Assembly (NCBI GenBank): GCA_025458585.1
Contig: JALOSD010000013.1
Coordinates: 1 to 22,051, forward strand
Reading direction: 5' to 3'
DNA length: 22,051 nucleotides
From: Burkholderiaceae bacterium
Lineage (GTDB): Bacteria; Pseudomonadota; Gammaproteobacteria; Burkholderiales; Burkholderiaceae_C
The position numbers were made by a program, and so were the translations under genes. Of this stretch, positions 9,060 to 19,101 are shown in pieces. The first letter of the stretch is position 1, and every line of letters begins with the position of its first letter. The notes below the pieces were generated by a model. The model was given only the letters and a program-made list of their open reading frames with translations. It was not told the origin of the DNA and ran no database searches.

Positions 9060-9086
9060 GGGCCGGCGCTGCCGGCCCTTTCCTTT
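9060..9086 (+). terminator. Intrinsic terminator after accD
   Basis: GGGCCGGC (9060-9067) and GCCGGCCC (9071-9078) form a perfect 8-bp GC stem with a 3-nt loop, followed by TTTCCTTT (9079-9086). It sits 25 nt past the accD stop and 22 nt before the folC start. That spacing suggests partial termination or separate expression of folC. Confidence 0.8.
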
Positions 9087-9108
9087 GGCCGCGGCCTCGA
9101 ATCCGCGG

Positions 9109-10413
9109 ATGCTCGACGTGACGACCCCCACCACCCTGGGCGACTGGCTCGCGCACTGCGAGCGCCTGCACCCGAAGACGATCGACATGACGCTCGAGCG
9201 CGTGCGCGCGGTGCGCGAGCGGCTGGGCCTGCGCTTTAGCGTGCCGGTGATCACGGTGGCCGGCACGAACGGCAAGGGCTCGTCGTGCGCGATGCTCGAG
9301 TCGATTGCGCTCGCCGCCGGCTACCGTGTCGGCCTGTACATCAAGCCGCACCTGGTGCACTTCGAGGAACGCTGCCGCATCGACGGTGCGCCAGTGCGCG
9401 CCGAGTCGCTGCTGCCGCACTTCGAGGCCGTCGAGGCGGCGCGCGGGGACACGACGCTGACTTACTTCGAGTTCACGACGCTCGCGATCCTGCGCGCGCT
9501 CGCCGACGCGCCGCTCGACGTCGTGATCCTCGAGGTCGGCCTCGGCGGGAGGCTCGACGCCGTCAACGCGATCGACGCCGACGCCGTGCTGATCACGAGC
9601 ATCGACCTCGACCACATGGAGTACCTGGGCCCCGACCGCGAGAGCATCGGCCGCGAGAAGGCGCACGTGATGCGCCGCGGCCGGCCGGCGATCGTCAGCG
9701 ACCCGCTGCCGCCGGCGAGCGTCGTCGAGCACGCGCAGGCCGTCGGCGCCGATCTGTGGCTCGTCGGCCGCGACTTCGCGCACGGCGGTGATCGTCAGCA
9801 GTGGTCCTGGCGCGGGCGTTCGATGCGCTACGGCGCGCTTGCCTATCCGGCGCTGCGCGGCGCGAACCAGCTCATCAACGCCGCCGGCGTGCTCGCCGTT
9901 TTTGAGGCGCTGCGTCCGGTGCTGCCGATCACCGCGCAGGCGGTACGCCAGGGGCTGGCCACGGTCGAGCTGCCGGGGCGGTTCCAGATCGTGCCGGGCC
10001 AGCCGGTGCTCGTGCTCGACGTCGCGCACAACCCGCAGTCGGTCGCGACGCTCGCGGTCAACCTCGACCAGATGGGCTTCTACCCGCGCACGCACGCCGT
10101 GTTCGGCGCGATGCGCGACAAGGACCTCGCCGGCCTCGTCGCGCGCGTGGCGCCGCTCGTCGACGCCTGGCACGTCACCGACCTGCCGACGCCACGCGCC
10201 GCGCTGGTGGCCGAACTCGAGCAGGCGGTGCGCGCGGCCTGCGGCGCGCGCGACGTGCCGATCACCGGGCACGCGAGCCCGCGCGAGGCCCTGGCCGCCG
10301 CGGTCGCCGGCGCGGACCCGGCTGATAGAATTTTGGTCTTCGGATCGTTCTACACCGTGGGCGGCGTGCTGAAGGACGGCCTGCCGCGTCTGGGCGCCAA
10401 GCACCTCGGTTGA
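9109..10413 (+). CDS. folC: Folylpolyglutamate synthase / dihydrofolate synthase
   Basis: Adds glutamate to dihydropteroate and extends the polyglutamate tail of folates, using ATP. The 434-aa protein has the Mur-ligase-type P-loop AGTNGKGSSCAML (about 51-63), YIKPHLVHFEERCRIDG, LEVGLGGRLDAVNAIDAD, and SIDLDHMEYLGPDRESIG followed by REKAHVMR, whose lysine is probably the carbamylated one. The C-terminal domain has LDVAHNPQS and VFGAMRDKD. The ATG at 9109 is the first conserved start; GTG at 9118 is an alternative. No strong ribosome site is visible. accD-folC-dedD-cvpA-purF is an order shared with Escherichia coli. The frame is intact. Confidence 0.95.
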   Translation: MLDVTTPTTLGDWLAHCERLHPKTIDMTLERVRAVRERLGLRFSVPVITVAGTNGKGSSCAMLESIALAAGYRVGLYIKPHLVHFEERCRIDGAPVRAESLLPHFEAVEAARGDTTLTYFEFTTLAILRALADAPLDVVILEVGLGGRLDAVNAIDADAVLITSIDLDHMEYLGPDRESIGREKAHVMRRGRPAIVSDPLPPASVVEHAQAVGADLWLVGRDFAHGGDRQQWSWRGRSMRYGALAYPALRGANQLINAAGVLAVFEALRPVLPITAQAVRQGLATVELPGRFQIVPGQPVLVLDVAHNPQSVATLAVNLDQMGFYPRTHAVFGAMRDKDLAGLVARVAPLVDAWHVTDLPTPRAALVAELEQAVRAACGARDVPITGHASPREALAAAVAGADPADRILVFGSFYTVGGVLKDGLPRLGAKHLG

Positions 10414-10461
10414 CGCCGAGGCCCTCCACGGCTCCACCGTCGCGCCCGGCCTGTCGCCTGC

Positions 10462-11211
10462 ATGGCTCTGTTCCCGTTCCTGAAACGCCGCGACGCCGCC
10501 GGCGCGGCGTCGACGCCAGCCGAGGAGGTGCAGCGTGCGCGCACGCGGGCCCGCCAGAGGCTGATCGGTGCAGTGGTGCTGCTCGGCGTCGGGATCATCG
10601 GCTTTCCCCTCCTGTTCGAGACGCAGCCGCGGCCCATTCCGGTCGACGTCACGATCGAGATTCCGCGCAAGGACGCCGTGCCGCCGCTGCAGCTGCCAGG
10701 CAGCGGGCCACGGACGAGCGGCGAGGTCACCGTGGCGCCCGCGGCGCCCCCACCGCCGTCGACCGCGGCGGTCGAGACGCCGGCGCCGATCGAGCCGCCA
10801 CCGACCACCGCCGCGGCGCCCACGGCGGCGCCGGCGTCCGCCATGGCTGCGGCCGCGCCCACGGCGGCACCCGCGGCACCCGCGGCGCCCGTGGCCGCAC
10901 CGCCCGCCCCGCACCCGGCGCCGCCGGTGGCCGCGGCGCCGGCCAAGGTCCCGTCGCCGCCGCCGGCGGCGACCGAAGGCGGCGGCAGGTTCGTCGTCCA
11001 GGTCGGCGCCTTCGCTGACCGCGGCGCCGCGCAGCGGACGCGCGAGCGCGTCGAGCGCCTCGGCCTGAAGACCTACACCCAGGTCATCACGACCGCCGAG
11101 GGCGAACGCACGCGCGTGCGCGTCGGGCCGTTCGCGAGCCGCGACGAGGCCGATAAGGCCGCGGCGCGGCTGCAGTCGGCCGGCCTGTCGCCGGCGGTGC
11201 TGTCGCTGTGA
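10462..11211 (+). CDS. dedD: SPOR-domain cell-division protein, DedD-like
   Basis: A 249-aa bitopic inner-membrane protein: short basic cytoplasmic N-terminus, one membrane helix (about 34-52, LIGAVVLLGVGIIGFPLLF), a periplasmic Ala/Pro-rich linker (about 75-170), and a C-terminal SPOR domain (about 173-249, FVVQVGAFADRGAAQRTRE through VRVGPFASRDEADKAAARL). SPOR domains bind denuded septal peptidoglycan, so a septal role is expected. Its place between folC and cvpA matches dedD of E. coli. The linker differs greatly between species, so only the ends are diagnostic. The stop overlaps the cvpA GTG start by 4 nt. Confidence 0.88.
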   Translation: MALFPFLKRRDAAGAASTPAEEVQRARTRARQRLIGAVVLLGVGIIGFPLLFETQPRPIPVDVTIEIPRKDAVPPLQLPGSGPRTSGEVTVAPAAPPPPSTAAVETPAPIEPPPTTAAAPTAAPASAMAAAAPTAAPAAPAAPVAAPPAPHPAPPVAAAPAKVPSPPPAATEGGGRFVVQVGAFADRGAAQRTRERVERLGLKTYTQVITTAEGERTRVRVGPFASRDEADKAAARLQSAGLSPAVLSL

Positions 11212-11720
11212 CGGCGGACGCGCTCGCAGGTGTCGGCTGGGTCGACTGGGCCCTGCTGGCGGTGATCGTGCTGTCGATCCTGCTCGGCCTTTGGCGCGGC
11301 CTGGTATTCGAGGTGCTGGCCGTGCTCGGCTGGGTCGCGGCGTTCTTCGCGGCGCAGGCGCTGGCGCTCGACGTCGCAGCGCGGCTGCCGGTCGGCGAGC
11401 CCGGCTCGGGGCTGAACCACGCCGCCGCGTTCGCGCTCGTCTTTCTCGCGGCGCTCATCGTCTGGGCGTTGGGCGCCAAGCTCGTGCGGCTGCTCGTGCA
11501 CGCGACGCCTCTCAGCCTGGCCGACCGCACGCTCGGCGCCGGCTTCGGGCTGCTGCGCGGCCTGCTCGTGCTGCTCGCGCTGGCCACCGTCGTCACGATG
11601 ACGCCGGCCGCGCAGGCGCCGGACTGGACCTCGTCGCTGGGCGCCCAGTGGCTCACGGCGTTGTTGCAGGGCCTGAAGCCGATGCTGCCGTACGAGCTGG
11701 CCGAGCATCTGCGCGTCTGA
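11208..11720 (+). CDS. cvpA: CvpA family membrane protein
   Basis: A 170-aa protein with about four hydrophobic helices (roughly 11-30, 31-49, 66-88, 108-127), matching the CvpA/colicin V production family. The family sits upstream of purF in many proteobacteria and has been linked to colicin V export and envelope stress tolerance; its molecular role is not settled. The GTG at 11208 overlaps the dedD stop as GTGA, implying translational coupling. Conserved features include VDWALLAVIVLSILLGLWRG near the N-terminus and the glycine-rich TLGAGFGLLRG. It lies 27 nt before purF. Confidence 0.9.
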   Translation: MTADALAGVGWVDWALLAVIVLSILLGLWRGLVFEVLAVLGWVAAFFAAQALALDVAARLPVGEPGSGLNHAAAFALVFLAALIVWALGAKLVRLLVHATPLSLADRTLGAGFGLLRGLLVLLALATVVTMTPAAQAPDWTSSLGAQWLTALLQGLKPMLPYELAEHLRV

Positions 11721-11747
11721 CGACCCCACCCGAGGCAGGAGCGAACC

Positions 11748-13277
11748 ATGTGCGGCATCGTCGGCGTCATCTCGATCGGGCCCGTCAACCAGCTGATCTA
11801 CGACGCGCTGCTGCTGCTGCAGCACCGCGGGCAGGACGCCGCCGGCATCGTGACGATGCTGGGCACGAAGTGCTTCATGCACAAGGCGCGCGGCATGGTG
11901 CGCGACGTGTTCCGCACGCGCAACATGCGCGCGCTGCCGGGCAACGTCGGTCTCGGCCAGGTGCGCTACCCGACGGCCGGCAGCGCCTACAGCGAGGAGG
12001 AGGCGCAGCCGTTCTACGTCAACGCGCCGTTCGGCATCGTGCTCGTGCACAACGGCAACCTGACGAACGCGGCCGCGCTCAAGCAGGAGCTGTTCGCTGT
12101 CGACCGCCGCCACATCAACACCGAGAGCGACACCGAGGTGCTGATCAACGTCGTCGCGCACGAGCTCGAGCGCTCGGCGCGCGACCTGCCGCTGACGCCC
12201 GAGATCGTGTTCGACGCCGTGGCGGCGGTGCACCGCCGCGTCAAGGGCTCGTACGCCGTCATCGCGCTGATCGCAGGCCACGGCCTGCTCGCGTTCCGCG
12301 ACCCGTTCGGCATCCGCCCGCTCGCGTTCGGCGAGGGCGAGACCCCCGACGGCCACGAGGTGATGGTGGCCAGCGAGTCGGTCGCGATCGAAGGCACCGG
12401 CCACCGCTTCGTGCGCGACGTCGCGCCGGGCGAGGCGATCTTCGTCGACCTCGACGGGCGCGTGCACGCGCGACAGTGCGCCGACAGCGCGCACCTCTAT
12501 CCTTGTCTGTTCGAGTACGTCTACCTCGCGCGCCCCGACTCGGTGCTCGACGGCGTGTCGGTCTACCACGCGCGGCTGAACATGGGCGAGACGCTCGCGC
12601 AGCGCGTGATCAATGCGATGCCGCCGTCGGAGATCGACGTCGTGATCCCGATCCCCGAGAGCAGCCGCCCGAGCGCGATGCAGCTCGCGCAGAAGATCGG
12701 CAAGCCGTACCGCGAGGGCTTCGTCAAGAACCGCTACGTCGGCCGCACCTTCATCATGCCCGGGCAGTCGGTGCGCAAGAAGAGCGTGCGCCAGAAGCTC
12801 AACGCGATTGGCATGGAGTTCAAGGGGCGCAACGTGCTTCTCGTCGACGACTCGATCGTGCGCGGCACGACGAGCCGCGAGATCGTGCAGATGGCGCGCG
12901 AGGCCGGTGCGAAGAAGGTCTTCCTCGCCTCGGCGGCGCCGCCGGTGCGCTACCCGAACGTCTACGGTATCGACATGCCCACCACCGAGGAACTGATCGC
13001 GCACGGCCGCACCGTCGAGGAGATCCGCCGCTTCATCGGCGCCGACGCGCTGATCTACCAGGACCTCGAGCCGATGATGCGTGTCGTGCGCGCGCTGAAC
13101 CCGAGGCTCGAGGGCTTCGACGCGTCGTGCTTCGACGGCCGCTACATCACCGGCGACGTCTCGGCCTCAGACTTTGCCGCGATGCGCGAGCAGCGCCTGA
13201 CGCAGGGCGACGACGACGATCCGCCGGGGCGCTCGCGGCTGGCGCTGCAGAACAACGACGCGGAGTCGGGCGCGTGA
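11748..13277 (+). CDS. purF: Amidophosphoribosyltransferase
   Basis: First committed step of purine synthesis: PRPP plus glutamine gives 5-phosphoribosylamine. The 509-aa protein starts MCGIVGVI, so Cys2 becomes the N-terminal nucleophile once Met is removed; no propeptide is present. The glutaminase domain has GLGQVRYPTAGS and LVHNGNLTNA. The phosphoribosyltransferase domain has the PRPP loop VLLVDDSIVRGTT (363-375). ATG follows a GGAG ribosome site. No cysteine-rich Fe-S ligand pattern like that of the Bacillus enzyme is evident. The stop overlaps the metZ GTG by 4 nt. Confidence 0.97.
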   Translation: MCGIVGVISIGPVNQLIYDALLLLQHRGQDAAGIVTMLGTKCFMHKARGMVRDVFRTRNMRALPGNVGLGQVRYPTAGSAYSEEEAQPFYVNAPFGIVLVHNGNLTNAAALKQELFAVDRRHINTESDTEVLINVVAHELERSARDLPLTPEIVFDAVAAVHRRVKGSYAVIALIAGHGLLAFRDPFGIRPLAFGEGETPDGHEVMVASESVAIEGTGHRFVRDVAPGEAIFVDLDGRVHARQCADSAHLYPCLFEYVYLARPDSVLDGVSVYHARLNMGETLAQRVINAMPPSEIDVVIPIPESSRPSAMQLAQKIGKPYREGFVKNRYVGRTFIMPGQSVRKKSVRQKLNAIGMEFKGRNVLLVDDSIVRGTTSREIVQMAREAGAKKVFLASAAPPVRYPNVYGIDMPTTEELIAHGRTVEEIRRFIGADALIYQDLEPMMRVVRALNPRLEGFDASCFDGRYITGDVSASDFAAMREQRLTQGDDDDPPGRSRLALQNNDAESGA

Positions 13278-14506
13278 CGGCGAAGGGCGGCATTCCCCGC
13301 GTCGACCTGCCGGCTGGCGTGCACCTCGACACGCTCGCGGTGCGCGAAGGCCTGCCGCGCACGCCGTGGGGCGAGAACAGCGAGGCGCTGTTCCTCACCA
13401 GCTCGTTCGTGCACCCGGACGCCGCCACCGCCGCGGCGCGCTTCGCCAACGAGGAGGAGGCCTTCGTCTACAGCCGCTTCGGCAACCCGACGGTGGCGAT
13501 GATGGAGCGGCGCCTCGCGGCACTCGAAGGCACCGAGGCGTGCATCGGCACCTCGAGCGGCATGGCGGCGATCCTGCTGCTGGTGTTGGGGCTGCTCGAG
13601 GGCGGCGACCACGTCGTGTGCTCGCGCAGCGTGTTCGGCTCGACGATCCGCCTGCTGCAGGACTTCGGCAAGTTCGGTGTCGAGACGAGCTTCGTCTCGC
13701 AGACCGACGTGGCCGAGTGGCGCGCGGCGATGAAGCCGAACACCAGGCTGCTGTTCGCGGAGACGCCGAGCAACCCGCTGACCGAGGTGTGCGACATCCG
13801 CGCGCTGGCGGATCTCGCCCACGCGCACGGTGCGCTGCTCGCGGTCGACAACTGCTTCTGCTCGCCGGCGCTGCAGCGCCCGGCCGAGCTCGGTGCCGAC
13901 CTCATCGTGCACAGCGGCACCAAGTACCTCGACGGGCAGGGGCGCGTCGTCGCCGGCGCCGTGTGCGCGAGCGAAGCGCTGGTGCGCGACAAGTTCGTGC
14001 CGGTGATGCGCAGCGCGGGCATGAGCCTGTCGCCGTTCAACGCCTGGGTCGTGCTCAAGGGCCTCGAGACGCTTTCGATCCGCCTGCAAGCGCAGAGCGC
14101 GCGTGCGCTCGAGCTCGCCCAGTGGCTGCAACGGCAGCCGCAGGTCGCGTTCGTCTACCACCCGGGGCTGCCGTCGCATCCGCAGCACGCGCTCGCGATG
14201 GCGCAGCAGGGTGGCGTCGGCGGGCCGGTGCTTTCGTTCGTCGTCCCGGGTGACGACGCGGCCGCGGCGCGCCGCCACGCCTTCACGGTGATCGATGCGA
14301 CGCGCATCTGCTCGATCACCGCCAACCTCGGCGACACGAAGACGACGATCACGCACCCGGCGAGCACGTCCCACGGCCGGCTGAGCGAAGCGCAGCGCCA
14401 GGCCGCCGGCATCGGGCAGGGCATGATCCGTGTCGCCGTCGGGCTCGAACACGTCGACGACCTGAAGGCCGACCTCGCGCGCGGCCTGGCCATGATTCCG
14501 ACATGA
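13274..14506 (+). CDS. metZ: O-succinylhomoserine sulfhydrylase
   Basis: A PLP enzyme of the Cys/Met metabolism family. The 410-aa protein carries the PLP lysine Lys217 in VHSGTKYLDGQGR, AETPSNPLTEVCDI, VDNCFCSPALQRP, and SITANLGDTKTTITHPASTSH. It is expected to make homocysteine directly from O-succinylhomoserine and sulfide. Sequence alone does not fully separate it from O-acetylhomoserine sulfhydrylase or gamma-synthase. However, purF-metZ adjacency is typical of the metZ gene in beta- and gammaproteobacteria. The GTG start is coupled to the purF stop (GTGA), and its own stop overlaps the gltX ATG (ATGA). Confidence 0.9.
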   Translation: MTAKGGIPRVDLPAGVHLDTLAVREGLPRTPWGENSEALFLTSSFVHPDAATAAARFANEEEAFVYSRFGNPTVAMMERRLAALEGTEACIGTSSGMAAILLLVLGLLEGGDHVVCSRSVFGSTIRLLQDFGKFGVETSFVSQTDVAEWRAAMKPNTRLLFAETPSNPLTEVCDIRALADLAHAHGALLAVDNCFCSPALQRPAELGADLIVHSGTKYLDGQGRVVAGAVCASEALVRDKFVPVMRSAGMSLSPFNAWVVLKGLETLSIRLQAQSARALELAQWLQRQPQVAFVYHPGLPSHPQHALAMAQQGGVGGPVLSFVVPGDDAAAARRHAFTVIDATRICSITANLGDTKTTITHPASTSHGRLSEAQRQAAGIGQGMIRVAVGLEHVDDLKADLARGLAMIPT

Positions 14507-15936
14507 CACCAACACGCAACCCCTCGGTGCGCACGCGCTTCGCGCCGAGCCCCACCGGCTTCATCCACCTCGGCAACATCCGCTCGGCGCTGTACCCGTG
14601 GGCGTTCGCGCGCGCCAACGGCGGCGCCTTCGTGCTGCGCATCGAGGACACCGACGTCGAGCGCTCGACGCAGGAGGCCGTCGACGTGATCCTCGAAGGC
14701 ATGCGCTGGCTCGGCCTCGACCCCGACGAAGGACCGTACTACCAGATGCAGCGCATGGAGCGCTACCGCGAGGTCGTCGCGCAGCTGCTCGCCAGCGGCC
14801 ACGCCTACCGCTGCTACATGGCGCCCGAGGAGCTCGACGCGCTGCGCGAGCGCCAGATGGCATCCAAACTGAAGCCGCGCTACGACGGCACGTGGCGCCC
14901 CGAGCCGGGCAAGACGCTGCCGCCGGTGCCGTCGGGCGTGCGGCCGGTGATCCGCTTCAAGACGCCGCCGGGCGGCGTGGTGTCGTGGGACGACAAGGTC
15001 AAAGGCCGCGTGACGTTCCACAACGACGAGCTCGACGACCTCGTGATTGCGCGTCCAGCGCCCGAGGGCAGCGCGCCCGACGCGATCGGCGCGCCCACCT
15101 ACAACTTCTGCGTCGTCGTCGACGACATCGACATGCGCATCACGCACGTGATCCGCGGCGACGACCACGTCAACAACACGCCGCGGCAGATCCACGTGTT
15201 CCGCGCGCTGGGCCACGAGCCGCCCGTGTATGCGCACCTGCCTACCGTGCTCAACGAGCAGGGCGAGAAGATGAGCAAGCGCCACGGTGCCAAGCCGGTG
15301 ACGCACTACCGAGACGAAGGCTACCTGGCCGACGCCGTCGTCAACTACCTGGCGCGGCTGGGCTGGAGCCACGGCGACGACGAAGTGTTCACGCGCGCCC
15401 AGTTCGTCGAATGGTTCGACCTCGACCACCTCGGCAAGAGTGCGGGTCAGTTCGACGAGGCGAAGCTGCGCTGGGTCAACGCGCAGCACATCAAGACGAC
15501 GAGCGACGAGGTGCTCGCGCCGCTCGTGGCCGAGCAGCTCGCGCGGCTGGGCTTCGGCGACCTCGCACTGCTCGACCTGCCGCGTGCGATCGCCCTTTTC
15601 AAGGACCGGTGCGCGACGACGATCGAGATCGCCGAGTGGCTCGGCATGTACTTCGCGCACCCGACGCCGCCGGCCGACGAGCTGTCGCAGCACGTGACGG
15701 ATGCGGTGCGCCCGGCGCTGCGTGCGCTGCGCGACCGCCTGGCCGACGCCGAGTGGACGGCGACTGCGATCGGCGACGCGATCAAGGCCACGTTGGCCGA
15801 GTTCAAGCTGAAGATGCCGCAGGTCGCGATCCCGCTGCGCCTGCTCGTGTGCGGTCGCCCGCAAACGCCTTCGATCGATGCCGTGCTGTCGCTGTTTCGC
15901 CGTGAGCAGGTGCTCGAGCGTTTGCAGCACATCTGA
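14503..15936 (+). CDS. gltX: Glutamyl-tRNA synthetase
   Basis: Charges tRNA-Glu with glutamate. The 477-aa class I synthetase has the HIGH-type signature as PSPTGFIHLGNIRSA (HLGN 22-25) and the KMSKR loop at 256-260, with DIDMRITHVIRGDDH between them. The zinc site known from the E. coli enzyme (C-x-C...C-x-H) is not conserved: only Cys104 remains, with Met106, Trp131 and Pro133 in the aligned places, so this is a zinc-free form. The anticodon-binding C-terminus appears complete. ATG overlaps the metZ stop. A tRNA cluster including tRNA-Glu starts 39 nt downstream. Confidence 0.96.
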   Translation: MTPTRNPSVRTRFAPSPTGFIHLGNIRSALYPWAFARANGGAFVLRIEDTDVERSTQEAVDVILEGMRWLGLDPDEGPYYQMQRMERYREVVAQLLASGHAYRCYMAPEELDALRERQMASKLKPRYDGTWRPEPGKTLPPVPSGVRPVIRFKTPPGGVVSWDDKVKGRVTFHNDELDDLVIARPAPEGSAPDAIGAPTYNFCVVVDDIDMRITHVIRGDDHVNNTPRQIHVFRALGHEPPVYAHLPTVLNEQGEKMSKRHGAKPVTHYRDEGYLADAVVNYLARLGWSHGDDEVFTRAQFVEWFDLDHLGKSAGQFDEAKLRWVNAQHIKTTSDEVLAPLVAEQLARLGFGDLALLDLPRAIALFKDRCATTIEIAEWLGMYFAHPTPPADELSQHVTDAVRPALRALRDRLADAEWTATAIGDAIKATLAEFKLKMPQVAIPLRLLVCGRPQTPSIDAVLSLFRREQVLERLQHI

Positions 15937-15951
15937 AGTTCTGCCTATAAT
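15922..15951 (+). promoter_or_regulatory. Promoter of the tRNA cluster
   Basis: TATAAT (15946-15951) is a perfect -10 box; TTGCAG (15922-15927), 18 nt upstream, is a fair -35 inside the last codons of gltX. A GC-containing discriminator (GCGAG) follows, as is usual at stringently controlled stable-RNA promoters. Initiation is expected near 15958, 17 nt before tRNA-Ala. Confidence 0.8.
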
Positions 15952-15974
15952 GCGAGTCTTGCTTGAACAGCGCC

Positions 15975-16050
<76 letters not shown>

Positions 16051-16122
16051 ACGCAGCGAAGCAACGCGAAGAAAGCATAGCGAAGCTCGAGGTGGCGCGC
16101 GGTTCAGGCAGCGAAGGAATCA

Positions 16123-16198
16123 GTCCCCTTCGTCTAGAGGCCTAGGACACGACCCTTTCACGGTTGTAACAGGGGTTCGAATCCCCTAGGGGACGCCA
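16123..16198 (+). tRNA. tRNA-Glu(TTC)
   Basis: 76 nt with encoded CCA. The acceptor GTCCCCT pairs with AGGGGAC, the anticodon stem CGACC/GGTTG with loop CTTTCAC gives TTC, and the T arm contains GGTTCGAATCC. It is the substrate of the GltX enzyme encoded just upstream. The 72-nt spacer after tRNA-Ala shows no further gene. Confidence 0.97.
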
Positions 16199-16244
16199 AG
16201 TTCGTCGGCACTTGCAGGGCAACCTGGAACGCCGGCACCGCTGC

Positions 16245-16321
16245 GGAGCGGTAGTTCAGTTGGTTAGAATACCGGCCTGTCACGCCGGGGGTCGCGGGTT
16301 CGAGCCCCGTCCGCTCCGCCA
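16245..16321 (+). tRNA. tRNA-Asp(GTC)
   Basis: 77 nt with encoded CCA. The acceptor GGAGCGG pairs with CCGCTCC, the anticodon stem CCGGC/GCCGG with loop CTGTCAC gives GTC, and the T arm contains GGGTTCGAGCCC. Last gene of the tRNA transcript; a strong terminator follows 25 nt later. Confidence 0.97.
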
Positions 16322-16345
16322 AAGGTTACGCGGCTCGCCGCTTAG

Positions 16346-16371
16346 ACGCCCACCAGCGCGGTGGGCGTTTT
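16346..16371 (+). terminator. Intrinsic terminator of the tRNA operon
   Basis: ACGCCCACC (16346-16354) and GGTGGGCGT (16360-16368) form a perfect 9-bp stem with a 5-nt loop. T bases at 16368-16371 then CATTT follow on the plus strand. It also separates the tRNAs from the convergent zinc-ribbon gene, but shows no T-run in the minus direction. Confidence 0.88.
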
Positions 16372-16583
16372 CATTTCGACGTCGCTGCCTTCGCGGCGCT
16401 TGCCAGCGGGTGCCGCTGCGAATCGGCGAGCGTGCCCGTCCACCCGCAGCCGGGATGCATGCATCGGTAGCGGCGCCGCGGCGAGAAGAGACTCACCAGC
16501 CGGTCCCAGGGGTTGCGGCGCACGCGATAGAGCATCGCGCTGCACCGGGGACACTCAGGGTTCGAGTTCGAATGCTGGTACAT
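16371..16583 (-). CDS. Small zinc-ribbon protein of unknown function
   Basis: A 70-aa basic protein with two cysteine pairs, Cys11-x2-Cys14 (ECPRC) and Cys41-x4-Cys46 (CMHPGCGW), 26 residues apart, consistent with one zinc ribbon. Between them lies an Arg-rich, partly hydrophobic stretch (YRVRRNPWDRLVSLFSPRRRYR). No signal peptide or membrane helix is evident. I recall similar short proteins in Burkholderiales but know of no assigned function. The ATG at 16583 was chosen because the upstream in-frame extension (to 16700) runs through the hairpin and the end of katG and is compositionally poor. The ribosome site is weak. The stop lies at the edge of the convergent tRNA terminator. RNA or DNA binding is only a guess. 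Confidence 0.6.
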   Translation of the reverse strand: MYQHSNSNPECPRCSAMLYRVRRNPWDRLVSLFSPRRRYRCMHPGCGWTGTLADSQRHPLASAAKAATSK

Positions 16584-16643
16584 GTCCAGCTTAGGCCGGC
16601 GCGGCGGCGGCAAGTTCCCCGGCAACGCCCTGGCTGTGGACGC

Positions 16644-16678
16644 CGCCCCCCACGCTGCGCCACGCAGCGCGGGGGGCG
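16644..16678 (-). terminator. Very stable hairpin after katG
   Basis: CGCCCCCC (16644-16651) pairs with GGGGGGCG (16671-16678). After one A/C mismatch, CGCTGCG (16653-16659) pairs with CGCAGCG (16663-16669), leaving a 3-nt loop. The stem has 15 pairs, almost all GC, 8 nt past the katG stop on the minus strand. No T-run follows, so it is probably a transcript-end or mRNA-stability structure rather than a classic terminator. Confidence 0.6.
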
Positions 16679-16686
16679 ACGCAGTC

Positions 16687-18852
<2,166 letters not shown>

Positions 18853-18895
18853 GTCGTTCTCCTGCTGTGCAATCGTGAAGGGCGTTCGCGACGTG

Positions 18896-19030
18896 CCGAT
18901 CGGATGATCGCGATTCCGTCGCACGCCGCCGCGCCGCGCGCTCGACGCCACCCGCCGACGTGGATCGTTCGACGCCAGGGCAGGTTAGCAAAGGGGGACC
19001 CGATCGGTGCACATTCGTTCCGATCGGTGC
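18896..19030 (-). promoter_or_regulatory. Triple CCGATCGG palindromes upstream of katG
   Basis: The self-complementary octamer CCGATCGG occurs at 18896-18903, 19000-19007 and 19020-19027. The last two lie in a 10-nt direct repeat, CGATCGGTGC (19001-19010 and 19021-19030), exactly 20 bp apart, so on one face of the helix. On the minus strand a -10-like TAACCT (18987-18982) lies just downstream of this pair, with its -35 region overlapping the nearer repeat. This would suit an activator-dependent katG promoter. It does not match the OxyR ATAG-N7-CTAT pattern. Nothing else gene-like is seen in 18853-19101. Confidence 0.4.
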
Positions 19031-19101
19031 GATGCAGACAAACGATCGACGCCCGCCGCGGGGGCGACGACTCGCGACGACGACGGTGGCGTCAGGACCT
19101 G

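Noticed and set aside
8752..10914. Long minus-strand open frame (about 720 codons) across accD, folC and dedD
   Set aside because: Arg/His-rich shadow of well-recognised plus-strand genes; very GC-rich DNA keeps antisense frames open. No domain recognisable.
18853..18951. Longer N-terminus for KatG starting at 18951
   Set aside because: Adds an unconserved Arg-rich stretch; the ATG at 18852 has a strong AGGAGA ribosome site and gives the normal family start.
18896..19030. OxyR binding site upstream of katG
   Set aside because: No ATAG-N7-CTAT spacing found; the repeats there have a different sequence.
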